NCBI GenBank assembly: GCA_003526525.1
Contig: DPVV01000617.1
Location: 1 to 5,892 of the forward strand
Direction: 5' to 3'
Origin: Lachnoclostridium phytofermentans
Lineage (GTDB): Bacteria > Bacillota > Clostridia > Lachnospirales > Lachnospiraceae
Length of the DNA stretch: 5,892 nucleotides
Made by a program: the position numbers and the translations under genes. This document shows positions 1 through 5,892 of this stretch, in pieces. Position 1 is the stretch's first letter; each line of letters opens with the position of its first letter. The notes beneath the pieces are model-generated. The model ran no database searches and had not been told where the DNA came from. It saw only the letters and a list, made by a program, of their open reading frames with translations.

Positions 1-16
1 GGAGCCCCTTATCATT

Positions 17-1192
17 ATGCAGACAATGGAAACACTTAAAAACTATGAGGTAATCACAATAGAGGAAGCGCGTGACGCGCTAGTTCATGCGATTGCTCAG
101 GTTAAACATAATATTCCGGAATTTTACGATAGTTTTCCTGCAGCGAACAGCACCAATCAGATCTATCCTGCTACAGAAAATGATGACTGGACCAATGGAT
201 TTTGGACCGGTCAGCTGTGGCTAGCATATGAACAGACAAAGGAGGGGGCTTTTAAGGAAGCTGCCCTTCACCAGGTGCCAAGCTTTCAGGAACGCTTAAT
301 AAAAAGAATTGTAGTAGATCATCACGATATGGGATTTTTGTATACCCCTTCCTGTGTTGCGGCTTATAAGCTAACAGGGGATAAGCTAGCAAGAGAAACT
401 GCTCTAATGGCAGCAGATAATTTGATGGGGCGGTTTCAGGAAAAGGGAGAATTCTTTCAGGCGTGGGGGAAATTAGGTGAACCTAAGGAATATAGGTTAA
501 TTATTGATTGTCTTTTAAATATGCCATTGTTATTTTGGGCGTCAGAGGAAACAAAGGATTCAAAATACCGCGAAACTGCACTTCGCCATATTAAAACTAG
601 CATGAACTATGTAGTCCGTGAAGATTCCTCTACATACCATACCTATTATTTTGACCCAGAAACAGGGGCTCCGGTACGTGGAGTTACTGCACAGGGATAT
701 AGAGATGGTTCTATATGGGCAAGAGGTCAGTCATGGGGAATCTATGGTTCAGCAATTGCTTATAAATATTGTCCGGATCCAATGTATATTGAAAGTTTTC
801 GAAAGATTACAGCATGTTTTGTAGAGCATTTACCTAATGATTTGGTACCTTACTGGGATTTTGATTTTACAGATGGCAGTACGGAGTCAAGAGATTCTTC
901 TTCTGCGGCTATAGCTGCTTGTGGAATGCTTGAAATGGCAAAATATCTAGAACCAGAGGAAGCAAAGAGTTATACTAAGCTGGCAAAACGTTTATTAAAG
1001 GCGGTGACAAAGTACTGTTTATATCGCTCCAGTGAAGATACGAACGGAATATTACTTCATTCCACTTATGCAAAAAGTTCTCCTTATAACTCAGTAAAGG
1101 ATAGCGGTGTTGATGAGTGTACATTGTGGGGAGATTACTTTTACATGGAAGCACTCGTACGCCTGACTACACAGTGGGAAGTTTATTGGTAG
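17..1192 (+). CDS. GH88 unsaturated glucuronyl hydrolase (cytoplasmic)
   Basis: The 391-residue product fits the GH88 (unsaturated glucuronyl hydrolase, UGL) family, whose members are about 375-400 residues and form an (alpha/alpha)6 barrel. The family removes the 4,5-unsaturated uronic acid that polysaccharide lyases leave at the non-reducing end of oligosaccharides, by hydrating the double bond. Residues known from Bacillus sp. GL1 UGL can be placed at a constant offset: Trp58 (W42), Asp104 in HHDMGF (D88), Trp150 (W134), Asp164 in IIDCLLNMP (D149, general acid/base), His208 (H193), Gln226 (Q211), Arg236 and Trp240 in WARGQSWG (R221, W225). The family-typical DECTLWGDYFYMEAL end is present. 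There is no signal peptide, so it should act in the cytoplasm. The ATG at 17 follows GGAG at 1-4 with a rather long 12-base gap, and the frame is open to the window edge, so an earlier start is possible. It is the first gene of a pair with the fucosidase. GH105 is the nearest alternative, but the residue match favours GH88. Confidence 0.93.
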   Translation: MQTMETLKNYEVITIEEARDALVHAIAQVKHNIPEFYDSFPAANSTNQIYPATENDDWTNGFWTGQLWLAYEQTKEGAFKEAALHQVPSFQERLIKRIVVDHHDMGFLYTPSCVAAYKLTGDKLARETALMAADNLMGRFQEKGEFFQAWGKLGEPKEYRLIIDCLLNMPLLFWASEETKDSKYRETALRHIKTSMNYVVREDSSTYHTYYFDPETGAPVRGVTAQGYRDGSIWARGQSWGIYGSAIAYKYCPDPMYIESFRKITACFVEHLPNDLVPYWDFDFTDGSTESRDSSSAAIAACGMLEMAKYLEPEEAKSYTKLAKRLLKAVTKYCLYRSSEDTNGILLHSTYAKSSPYNSVKDSGVDECTLWGDYFYMEALVRLTTQWEVYW

Positions 1193-1208
1193 AAAAGGGG
1201 CTAGCAAA

Positions 1209-2621
1209 ATGAAACAATTAGATGAAAGACTTATAAAAATTGTTCCGTCTAACAGGCAGATTAGGATGCAAAAGACAGAATTCTATGCATTCTTTCATTT
1301 TACGGTAAATACCTTTACCGGGGAAGAATGGGGACACGGAACAGAATCACCGGAAATATTTAATCCCACTCTAATGGATGCCAATCAATGGGCACAAGCG
1401 ATAAAGGCTGCGGGGATGAAAGGAGCAATCCTTACCTGTAAGCACCATGACGGGTTTTGCCTATGGCCTAGTAAATATACAAAACATTCTGTCAAATATA
1501 GCCCTTACCAGAACGGAGAAGGAGATATTGTAAAAGAAGTAACAGATGCTTGTAGGGAAGCTGGTCTGAAATTTGGTATCTACCTCTCACCTTGGGACCG
1601 TAATCAGGAAACCTATGGACAAGGAAAAGCATATGATGACTATTTTATAGCACAGCTTACTGAGCTTCTTACCGGATATGGAGATATTTTTAGCGTGTGG
1701 TTTGACGGAGCCTGCGGAGAAGGCCCGAATGGTAAAAAACAAGCTTATGATTGGCAGCGCTATTATGATACCATAAGAAAATATATGCCAGAGGCTTGTA
1801 TTACCATAAGCGGTCCTGATGTTCGCTGGTGTGGCAATGAGGCTGGTGATACGCGTGACAGTGAATGGAGTGTTGTACCAGCAGACTTATCTGTAGCAGA
1901 ACGTGTGGCAGCCTTAAGCCAGCATGCGGATGATCCTTCTTTTCGGCAGAGAGTAATAAGTAGTATGGAGCAGGATTTAGGAAGTAGAGAACGTTTAGCA
2001 CAGGAACAGAACTTGATTTGGTATCCGGCAGAGGTGGATGTGTCCATAAGACCGGGCTGGTTTTATCATCCTGAAGAGGATGATAAGGTTCGTTCTCTTG
2101 AAAATCTCTTAAGTATCTACGAAAAATCTGTAGGTGGTAATACAACACTGCTTTTAAATATTCCACCTACTCCAAATGGGCTGATTTATGAGACTGACGT
2201 ATCAAGGCTACAGGAACTTGGCGAGGAAATAAAAAAAAGATATGGTAAGAACCTGACAGATGGTGCTGCAATTCTGGTGAAAGAAGAAAATGAATGGACT
2301 GCAGTAGATTGTGTACAAAAGGATGACTATGAAACTTACTATCAAGGAATTGGTCCACAGGCTGAGTTTAAGATTTCTTTTCCTGTTCCACAAAAGATTT
2401 CAGCAGTTATTTTAAAAGAGAACATATTAAAGAGTCAGAGAATTGAAGTCTTTGAGATTTTGACTATGATAAATGGGAATCTTATCAACATATATAAGGG
2501 AACTACTGTTGGTTATAAGAAAATTGCCCGTTTTCCTCAGATAGAATCGGATGTACTGATTATACGAATTTTAGATTCCAGAATCGAACCTACTCTTTCT
2601 TTTATTGGTATATATGAATAA
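1209..2621 (+). CDS. GH29 alpha-L-fucosidase (cytoplasmic)
   Basis: The 470-residue product has the layout of GH29 retaining alpha-L-fucosidases: an N-terminal (beta/alpha)8 catalytic domain (about residues 15-345) and a C-terminal beta-sandwich (about 350-470). Visible family motifs are HFTVNTFTGEEWG (from His30), KHHDGFCLWPS (78-88), the VWFDG strand with the likely nucleophile Asp166, and PAEVDVSIRPGWFYH (273-287), followed by GGNTTLLLNIPPTPNGLI. Glu275 is a candidate acid/base, but this residue varies across GH29 and the assignment is tentative. The C-terminal stretch with GTTVGYKKIARFP is typical of the sandwich domain. There is no signal peptide, so the enzyme should release L-fucose from imported oligosaccharides inside the cell. 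It begins 16 bases after the GH88 stop, with AAAAGGGG at 1193-1200 and an 8-base spacer, so the two are co-transcribed. Linkage preference (alpha-1,2 versus 1,3/1,4) and even the sugar (a few GH29 members differ) cannot be read from the sequence. Confidence 0.92.
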   Translation: MKQLDERLIKIVPSNRQIRMQKTEFYAFFHFTVNTFTGEEWGHGTESPEIFNPTLMDANQWAQAIKAAGMKGAILTCKHHDGFCLWPSKYTKHSVKYSPYQNGEGDIVKEVTDACREAGLKFGIYLSPWDRNQETYGQGKAYDDYFIAQLTELLTGYGDIFSVWFDGACGEGPNGKKQAYDWQRYYDTIRKYMPEACITISGPDVRWCGNEAGDTRDSEWSVVPADLSVAERVAALSQHADDPSFRQRVISSMEQDLGSRERLAQEQNLIWYPAEVDVSIRPGWFYHPEEDDKVRSLENLLSIYEKSVGGNTTLLLNIPPTPNGLIYETDVSRLQELGEEIKKRYGKNLTDGAAILVKEENEWTAVDCVQKDDYETYYQGIGPQAEFKISFPVPQKISAVILKENILKSQRIEVFEILTMINGNLINIYKGTTVGYKKIARFPQIESDVLIIRILDSRIEPTLSFIGIYE

Positions 2622-2751
2622 AAATAAATGCTTTTTCTCTTAAAATATCGACAGAATGATAAGAATAACACATAAATTCAAAATACAACCTATATAAACT
2701 AGATAGAAGGTTAGCTATAATAGGGTTATAAACAAAAGGAGGGTAACAAAC
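2622..2751 (+). promoter_or_regulatory. intergenic promoter region for the solute-binding protein gene
   Basis: This AT-rich gap follows the fucosidase gene. A perfect TATAAT lies at 2716-2721. The best -35 at 17-base spacing is TATAAA (2693-2698), which matches the consensus at only three of six positions, so an activator may be needed. Transcription would start near 2728, giving a short leader of about 24 bases. AAGGAGG at 2736-2742, nine bases before the ATG, is a near-perfect ribosome binding site and fits a highly expressed lipoprotein. No convincing terminator hairpin follows the fucosidase, so read-through from the upstream genes is likely as well. Confidence 0.55.
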
Positions 2752-4158
2752 ATGAGATTAAAAACAGCATTAAAACGTGGCTTTGCGTTAAGCTTGGCTA
2801 CAGTAATGGTTTTAAGTACTGCCGGATGCGGAAAATCCGATAATACAAAAGGCAACTCAAATGGTAATACACCAACAGGTACTGAAGGTACCGAATCTTC
2901 CCAAAAGCCAAACAGTGATAAACCATTTGATGGTGTGACTGTAAAGTGGGCGTTAACAGATAACGCTGCAACTGGTTCTGAAACAAAAGAGATGGTTGAA
3001 TTAATCAAAGAAAAAACCGGTATAAACGTAGAATTTTATATCACTCCTACATCAAAAGCAGGAGAAATGGACAAGGTTCTTGTAAGCTTAATGGCTGGAG
3101 AAGCTATCGATATCATCGGTAGAACTCCACTTCAGTTAGAAGAGTTCTACAAAGCTGCTGTATTAGAGTCAATTGATGATCTTGCAAAAGCAGATAACTA
3201 CGATATGTCAGCTATCTATGGTGACAAAATTGTAAAATTTGATGATAATAAATCTTACGCAATGCCTGCAGAAAAGGATATTTGGTTAACGTATTATAAT
3301 AAGAAAATCTTTGATGATGCTAATATTCCATATCCAACAGCAGAAGGTTGGACTTGGGAAAAATATGTTGAGACAGCAAAAAAACTTAACAATCCTGAGA
3401 AAAATATCTGGGGTTCCTTTATGAGTGATGACGTTGCATGTAACTATATGCTAGCTACACAAAAGGGTGTTTCTGCATATAAAGCAGATGGTACAGCTAA
3501 TTTTGATGATCCTGCATACGCTGATGCTGCAAAATGGTTCTTTGGTTTAGGAAATGATCTTAAGATTCAACCAAGCTGCATCGATTTAGCTTCCGGAACA
3601 TATCCATATAACTCCTTCATGGTAAATGGAAATATCGGTATGTATGTATATGGTGGATGGGTAGCAAGTGCATTATCCGATAAAACAAAATACCCAAGAG
3701 ATTGGGAATTAGGAATCCTTCCAATGCCTTATCCAGAAGGTTCTGATGCTTCTTCTTTAACAATTACAAGTTGTTATGCTATTCCAAAGACATCTAAGAA
3801 TAAAGAAGCTGCATTTGAAGCGATTAAAACAATTTGTGAATATAAATATACTTTAGGTTATGGACGTGTTCCAGCTAAGATTCTTACAGAAGATGAGGCA
3901 AAAACATATATTGAGTCCAGCTTACTTCCAAGATTTAAAGATGACAATTTAACAGTAGATGATTTTATGAAGGGTTGGTTTGATAACAGCAGATTATACC
4001 TAAGTGAAAAGATTATGGGTACTGCGGATACAACAATCGGTCAGATTTACACTGAAGAAGGCCAATTATATGGACAGGGACAAAAGTCACTGGAAGATAC
4101 CATGAAATCTATTCAGGACAGAGCAAATGAAGCGATTAAAGAGGCAAGTGAGAAATAA
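2752..4158 (+). CDS. ABC transporter extracellular sugar-binding lipoprotein (family 1 solute-binding protein)
   Basis: The 468-residue product begins with a classic lipoprotein signal: basic MRLKTALKR, a hydrophobic core, then the STAGC lipobox with the acylated Cys26. A flexible linker rich in Asn, Gly, Thr and Ser (about 27-58) tethers the mature domain to the outer face of the membrane. The rest resembles the UgpB/MalE-type family 1 binding proteins of CUT1 sugar transporters, with the family-typical block WLTYYNKKIFDDANIPYP (from Trp178), then GWTWEKYVETAKKL, and YGGWVAS (from Tyr300). It would capture an oligosaccharide outside the cell and deliver it to membrane permeases. No permease or ATPase gene is next to it here; they may lie upstream of the window. 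It has its own likely promoter, a very strong ribosome binding site and tandem TAATAA stops, all consistent with high expression. The ligand is probably the oligosaccharide later cut by the two upstream glycosidases, but this rests on gene context alone. Confidence 0.92.
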   Translation: MRLKTALKRGFALSLATVMVLSTAGCGKSDNTKGNSNGNTPTGTEGTESSQKPNSDKPFDGVTVKWALTDNAATGSETKEMVELIKEKTGINVEFYITPTSKAGEMDKVLVSLMAGEAIDIIGRTPLQLEEFYKAAVLESIDDLAKADNYDMSAIYGDKIVKFDDNKSYAMPAEKDIWLTYYNKKIFDDANIPYPTAEGWTWEKYVETAKKLNNPEKNIWGSFMSDDVACNYMLATQKGVSAYKADGTANFDDPAYADAAKWFFGLGNDLKIQPSCIDLASGTYPYNSFMVNGNIGMYVYGGWVASALSDKTKYPRDWELGILPMPYPEGSDASSLTITSCYAIPKTSKNKEAAFEAIKTICEYKYTLGYGRVPAKILTEDEAKTYIESSLLPRFKDDNLTVDDFMKGWFDNSRLYLSEKIMGTADTTIGQIYTEEGQLYGQGQKSLEDTMKSIQDRANEAIKEASEK

Positions 4159-4188
4159 TAAGGTATTTCTCATCACTATGAAAAGTGA
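4149..4188 (+). other. two small predicted hairpins at the end of the binding-protein gene
   Basis: TGAGAAATA (4149-4157) can pair with TATTTCTCA (4164-4172) around a six-base loop, so the stem includes the end of the coding sequence and the first bases of the stop codon. Directly after it, TCACT (4173-4177) can pair with AGTGA (4184-4188) around a six-base loop. Both stems are AU-rich and only moderately stable. They may protect the 3' end of the mRNA together with the larger hairpin downstream, or may be chance pairings. Confidence 0.35.
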
Positions 4189-4208
4189 AATTTAATCTAG
4201 ACTGAGAT

Positions 4209-4247
4209 AAGAAAGCGCTGCCAGAGCATTTGGCAGCGCTTTCTTTA
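4209..4247 (+). terminator. intrinsic terminator or mRNA-stabilising hairpin after the binding-protein gene
   Basis: AAGAAAGCGCTGCCA (4209-4223) pairs perfectly over 15 bp with its reverse complement (4231-4245) around the seven-base loop GAGCATT. The core GCGCTGCCA is GC-rich, flanked by an A-rich 5' side and a T-rich 3' side (TTTCTTTA), the usual form of a possibly bidirectional intrinsic terminator. The T-tract is short and interrupted by C, so termination may be partial. In that case it would set a lower level of downstream expression and protect the binding-protein mRNA. Confidence 0.7.
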
Positions 4248-4263
4248 GGATACTGACATAGTA

Positions 4264-4306
4264 TATAATGAGAAAGTAGCGAAGCGGATTCCGAGTATCC
4301 GCTTTG
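4264..4306 (+). promoter_or_regulatory. possible promoter and leader hairpin for the PHP-transporter pair
   Basis: TATAAT occurs at 4264-4269, just after the terminator-like hairpin, and could start transcription of the PHP gene near 4276. The sequence at the expected -35 position (TTCTTT, 4241-4246) is a poor match and overlaps the hairpin arm. A second stem, AAGCGGAT (4282-4289) with ATCCGCTT (4297-4304), extendable by a G-T and a C-G pair, would sit at the very 5' end of such a transcript. It may affect stability or regulation. No known riboswitch pattern was recognised. Confidence 0.35.
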
Positions 4307-4333
4307 ACTTATAAGAAAAGCAGGTGAAGAAAA

Positions 4334-5323
4334 ATGAAGGAACGAATTTATTTACTTCCCAAAGAAGGGAATTTTTATAAAGCAAATATGCATTGCCATA
4401 CAACAATTTCAGACGGAAAGCTGACACCGGAGCAGGTAAAAGAAGAATATCAAAAGAATGGATACCAGATTGTGGCCTTTACAGATCACAAAAAATATTG
4501 TCCTCATCCTGAATTAAATTCACAGGATTTTCTGGCACTAGCTGGTGTAGAAACAGATATTAATGAAATACGTCCAGGCAAGGAAAGAATTAGAACCAGA
4601 ATGTTTCATATTAATTTCTACGATACCAATCCTGATGAAATGCCAGAGGAGAAAGCAAAATATTGTGCAGCAGATTATTGGAATTATGATCTTTCTTATG
4701 TGAATGCATATATAAAGAAAATGAAAAAGCTAGGATTCTTAGCAAGTTATAATCATCCTTATTGGTCTATGCAAAATTATGATGAATATGCGAAACTTGA
4801 TGGACTTTTTGCTATGGAGATCTATAATCATGGTTGTGAACTTGATGGGTTGTATGGCTACAATCCACAAGCCTACGATGAAATGTTAAGAAGCGGGAAG
4901 AAAATCTTTTGTCTAGCCACTGATGACAATCATAATGAATATCCTATTGGTCATCCGTTGTGCGATTCCTTTGGAGGATTTACCATGATTAAGGCCAAGG
5001 AGCTTACTTATCCAGCCGTAATGAATGCGCTGGAAAAAGGAGATTTCTACAGTTCCATGGGTCCTGTAATAAATTCACTGTATATAGAAGGCAATGAATT
5101 GGTAGTAGAGACAAGTCCGGTTCAAAAGATTTATGTAAAGATGGAAGGAAAGAATTGTTATATGAAGGTAGCTCCTCCGGGAGAAAGAATAAAAGAGGCA
5201 AGATTTACACTGACCGGAAGGGAAGGCTTTATACGTGTAGCTTGCCGCACTGAAAAAGGAAATTTTGCTAATTCGAATGCATACTTCTTAGAAGATCTAC
5301 CGGTAGAATTTACAACAGAGTAG
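4334..5323 (+). CDS. PHP-domain metallohydrolase (possible phosphoesterase, CehA/McbA-like)
   Basis: The 329-residue product carries a PHP (polymerase and histidinol phosphatase) domain from about residue 14 to 235. A full set of nine candidate metal ligands can be read in order: His20 and His22 (NMHCHT), Asp27 (SDG), His52 (FTDHK), Glu73 (GVETD), His92 (FHINF), His141 (YNHPYW), Asp198 and His200 (TDDNHN). This predicts an active trinuclear metal hydrolase. The segment GDFYSSMGP (236-244) leads into a C-terminal beta-rich domain (about 245-329), an arrangement common in stand-alone PHP proteins of bacterial sugar loci. Characterised PHP enzymes mostly cleave phosphoesters, but the substrate here is unknown and other hydrolyses are possible. 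No signal peptide is seen, so it is cytoplasmic. The ATG at 4334 is preceded by AGGTGA (4322-4327) with six bases between. The gene is tightly coupled to the downstream transporter, so the two probably serve one substrate. It is too unlike HisK or DNA polymerase PHP modules to be named as either. Confidence 0.85.
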   Translation: MKERIYLLPKEGNFYKANMHCHTTISDGKLTPEQVKEEYQKNGYQIVAFTDHKKYCPHPELNSQDFLALAGVETDINEIRPGKERIRTRMFHINFYDTNPDEMPEEKAKYCAADYWNYDLSYVNAYIKKMKKLGFLASYNHPYWSMQNYDEYAKLDGLFAMEIYNHGCELDGLYGYNPQAYDEMLRSGKKIFCLATDDNHNEYPIGHPLCDSFGGFTMIKAKELTYPAVMNALEKGDFYSSMGPVINSLYIEGNELVVETSPVQKIYVKMEGKNCYMKVAPPGERIKEARFTLTGREGFIRVACRTEKGNFANSNAYFLEDLPVEFTTE

Positions 5324-5327
5324 GAGA
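5322..5327 (+). promoter_or_regulatory. ribosome binding site that fixes a TTG start
   Basis: AGGAGA overlaps the TAG stop of the PHP gene and lies eight bases before TTG at 5336. The first in-frame ATG (5387) has only A-rich sequence upstream and no such site. This supports TTG initiation and translational coupling of the two genes. Confidence 0.75.
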
Positions 5328-5335
5328 ACTTTAAC

Positions 5336-5892
5336 TTGGATAATATTATACAGAAAAAAAAGATTCAATCAAAAAAAATACAATCCATGTTATTCTGGTT
5401 ATGCTGGATCGTTTATTTTTCCACTTATCTAGGGAGACTTAATTATTCAGCCAGTTTAACAGAAATCATTAGAGCAGAAGGATTTGATAAAGGGGCAGCG
5501 GGATTAATAGGAACTGCATTCTTTTTTTCCTATGGATTTGGACAGCTGATCAGTGGAATCCTGGGAGATAATCTAAAGCCTCATAAGATGATTTTAGTAG
5601 GGGTATTAGGATCCGGAATCTGTAATGTGGCAATGGGATTATCCACTAGCATCTGGCAGATGGTAGCAGCATGGTGTATGAATGGTTTGCTTCAATCCTT
5701 GATTTGGTCTCCGATTATTAAAATATTTTCTGACTGGATTCCAAAAAACCGTCAAAAAACATTCTGTATTAACATTAACAGTAGTGTTCCTATCGGTACT
5801 TTTGCAACATATGGGATAACTGCATTTGTAGTGTGGAAATTCCACTGGAGAACGATGTTTTTCTTCTCTTCTCTGTGTCTGGCAGCCATTGG
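5336..5892 (+). CDS. MFS transporter, organophosphate antiporter-like (N-terminal part, cut by window end)
   Basis: The reading frame from TTG at 5336 runs open to the window end, giving 185 complete residues, roughly the first 40% of a major facilitator transporter. A basic cytoplasmic lead (KKIQS repeated, residues 8-17) is followed by about five hydrophobic segments: near 19-40, 53-76, 84-103, 107-128 and 148-168, with a sixth starting at the edge. YLGRLNYSAS (31-40) aligns with the YLVRKNFALA segment of E. coli GlpT, placing Arg34 at the substrate-binding Arg45. SYGFGQLISGILGD (65-78) is the loop 2-3 region, and NGLLQSLIWSPIIK (116-129) resembles the NGWFQGMGWPP region of GlpT. This favours the organophosphate:phosphate antiporter (OPA) group. 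The related anion:cation symporters, which carry hexuronates, are the main alternative and would also suit a uronic-acid locus. It starts 12 bases after the PHP gene, so a shared substrate is likely. The second half, with the matching arginine, is not visible. Confidence 0.85.
   Translation, partial: MDNIIQKKKIQSKKIQSMLFWLCWIVYFSTYLGRLNYSASLTEIIRAEGFDKGAAGLIGTAFFFSYGFGQLISGILGDNLKPHKMILVGVLGSGICNVAMGLSTSIWQMVAAWCMNGLLQSLIWSPIIKIFSDWIPKNRQKTFCININSSVPIGTFATYGITAFVVWKFHWRTMFFFSSLCLAAI

Noticed and set aside
26..28. Second ATG as the start of the GH88 gene
   Set aside because: The distance to GGAG at 1-4 would be 21 bases, too long. The ATG at 17 is the better choice inside the window.
1763..2166. 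Reverse-strand open frames of 94 and 121 codons inside the fucosidase gene
   Set aside because: They overlap conserved GH29 sequence on the other strand, have no recognisable domain and lack a plausible ribosome binding site. They are chance open frames.
4210..4223. Catabolite-repression (cre)-like sequence AGAAAGCGCTGCCA
   Set aside because: It misses the cre consensus at two positions and is one arm of a 15-bp perfect hairpin downstream of a gene, so the terminator or processing hairpin explains it better.
4253..4269. CTGACA followed by TATAAT as a -35/-10 pair
   Set aside because: Only five bases separate them, far short of the 16-18 needed. The TATAAT was kept only as a weak promoter candidate with a different, poor -35.
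5387..5389. ATG as the start of the transporter
   Set aside because: No ribosome binding site precedes it and it would begin right at the first membrane segment, whereas TTG at 5336 has AGGAGA at the right distance.
5639..5845. Reverse-strand open frame of 68 codons near the window end
   Set aside because: It lies opposite the transmembrane region of the facilitator, whose + strand frame has clear family similarity. It shows no domain of its own.

Overview
The window looks like part of a carbohydrate-utilisation locus from a low-GC Gram-positive anaerobe, most likely a Clostridia/Lachnospiraceae-type bacterium. The grounds are AT-rich codon use, strong AGGAGG-type ribosome binding sites, a Gram-positive style lipoprotein solute-binding protein, and the mix of gene families. 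This placement comes from gene style, not from a database match. All five genes lie on the + strand and fill nearly the whole window. No RNA gene, CRISPR array, insertion sequence or phage gene was seen.

Layout: (1) 17-1192, a GH88 unsaturated glucuronyl hydrolase with its active-site residues readable. (2) 1209-2621, a GH29 alpha-L-fucosidase, 16 bases downstream and clearly in the same transcript. (3) A 130-base gap holding a likely promoter and a very strong ribosome binding site. (4) 2752-4158, a lipoprotein solute-binding protein of a sugar ABC transporter, with tandem stop codons. (5) A 175-base gap packed with predicted RNA hairpins, including a 15-bp perfect stem that is probably a terminator or processing hairpin, followed by a possible second promoter. 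(6) 4334-5323, a PHP-domain metallohydrolase with a full set of nine candidate metal ligands. (7) From 5336 to the window end, the N-terminal part of a major facilitator transporter that starts at TTG and resembles the organophosphate:phosphate antiporter (GlpT/UhpT) group.

How they may work together (inference): neither glycosidase has a signal peptide, so both should act in the cytoplasm on oligosaccharides captured by the lipoprotein and brought in by ABC permeases that are not in this window. The pair suggests an acidic, fucose-containing glycan that is first cut by a polysaccharide lyase, leaving an unsaturated uronic acid at the non-reducing end. The PHP enzyme and the facilitator are tightly coupled (12-base gap) and form a second module, perhaps importing and hydrolysing a phosphoester or another small anion derived from the same glycan. 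The substrate cannot be named from the sequence alone.
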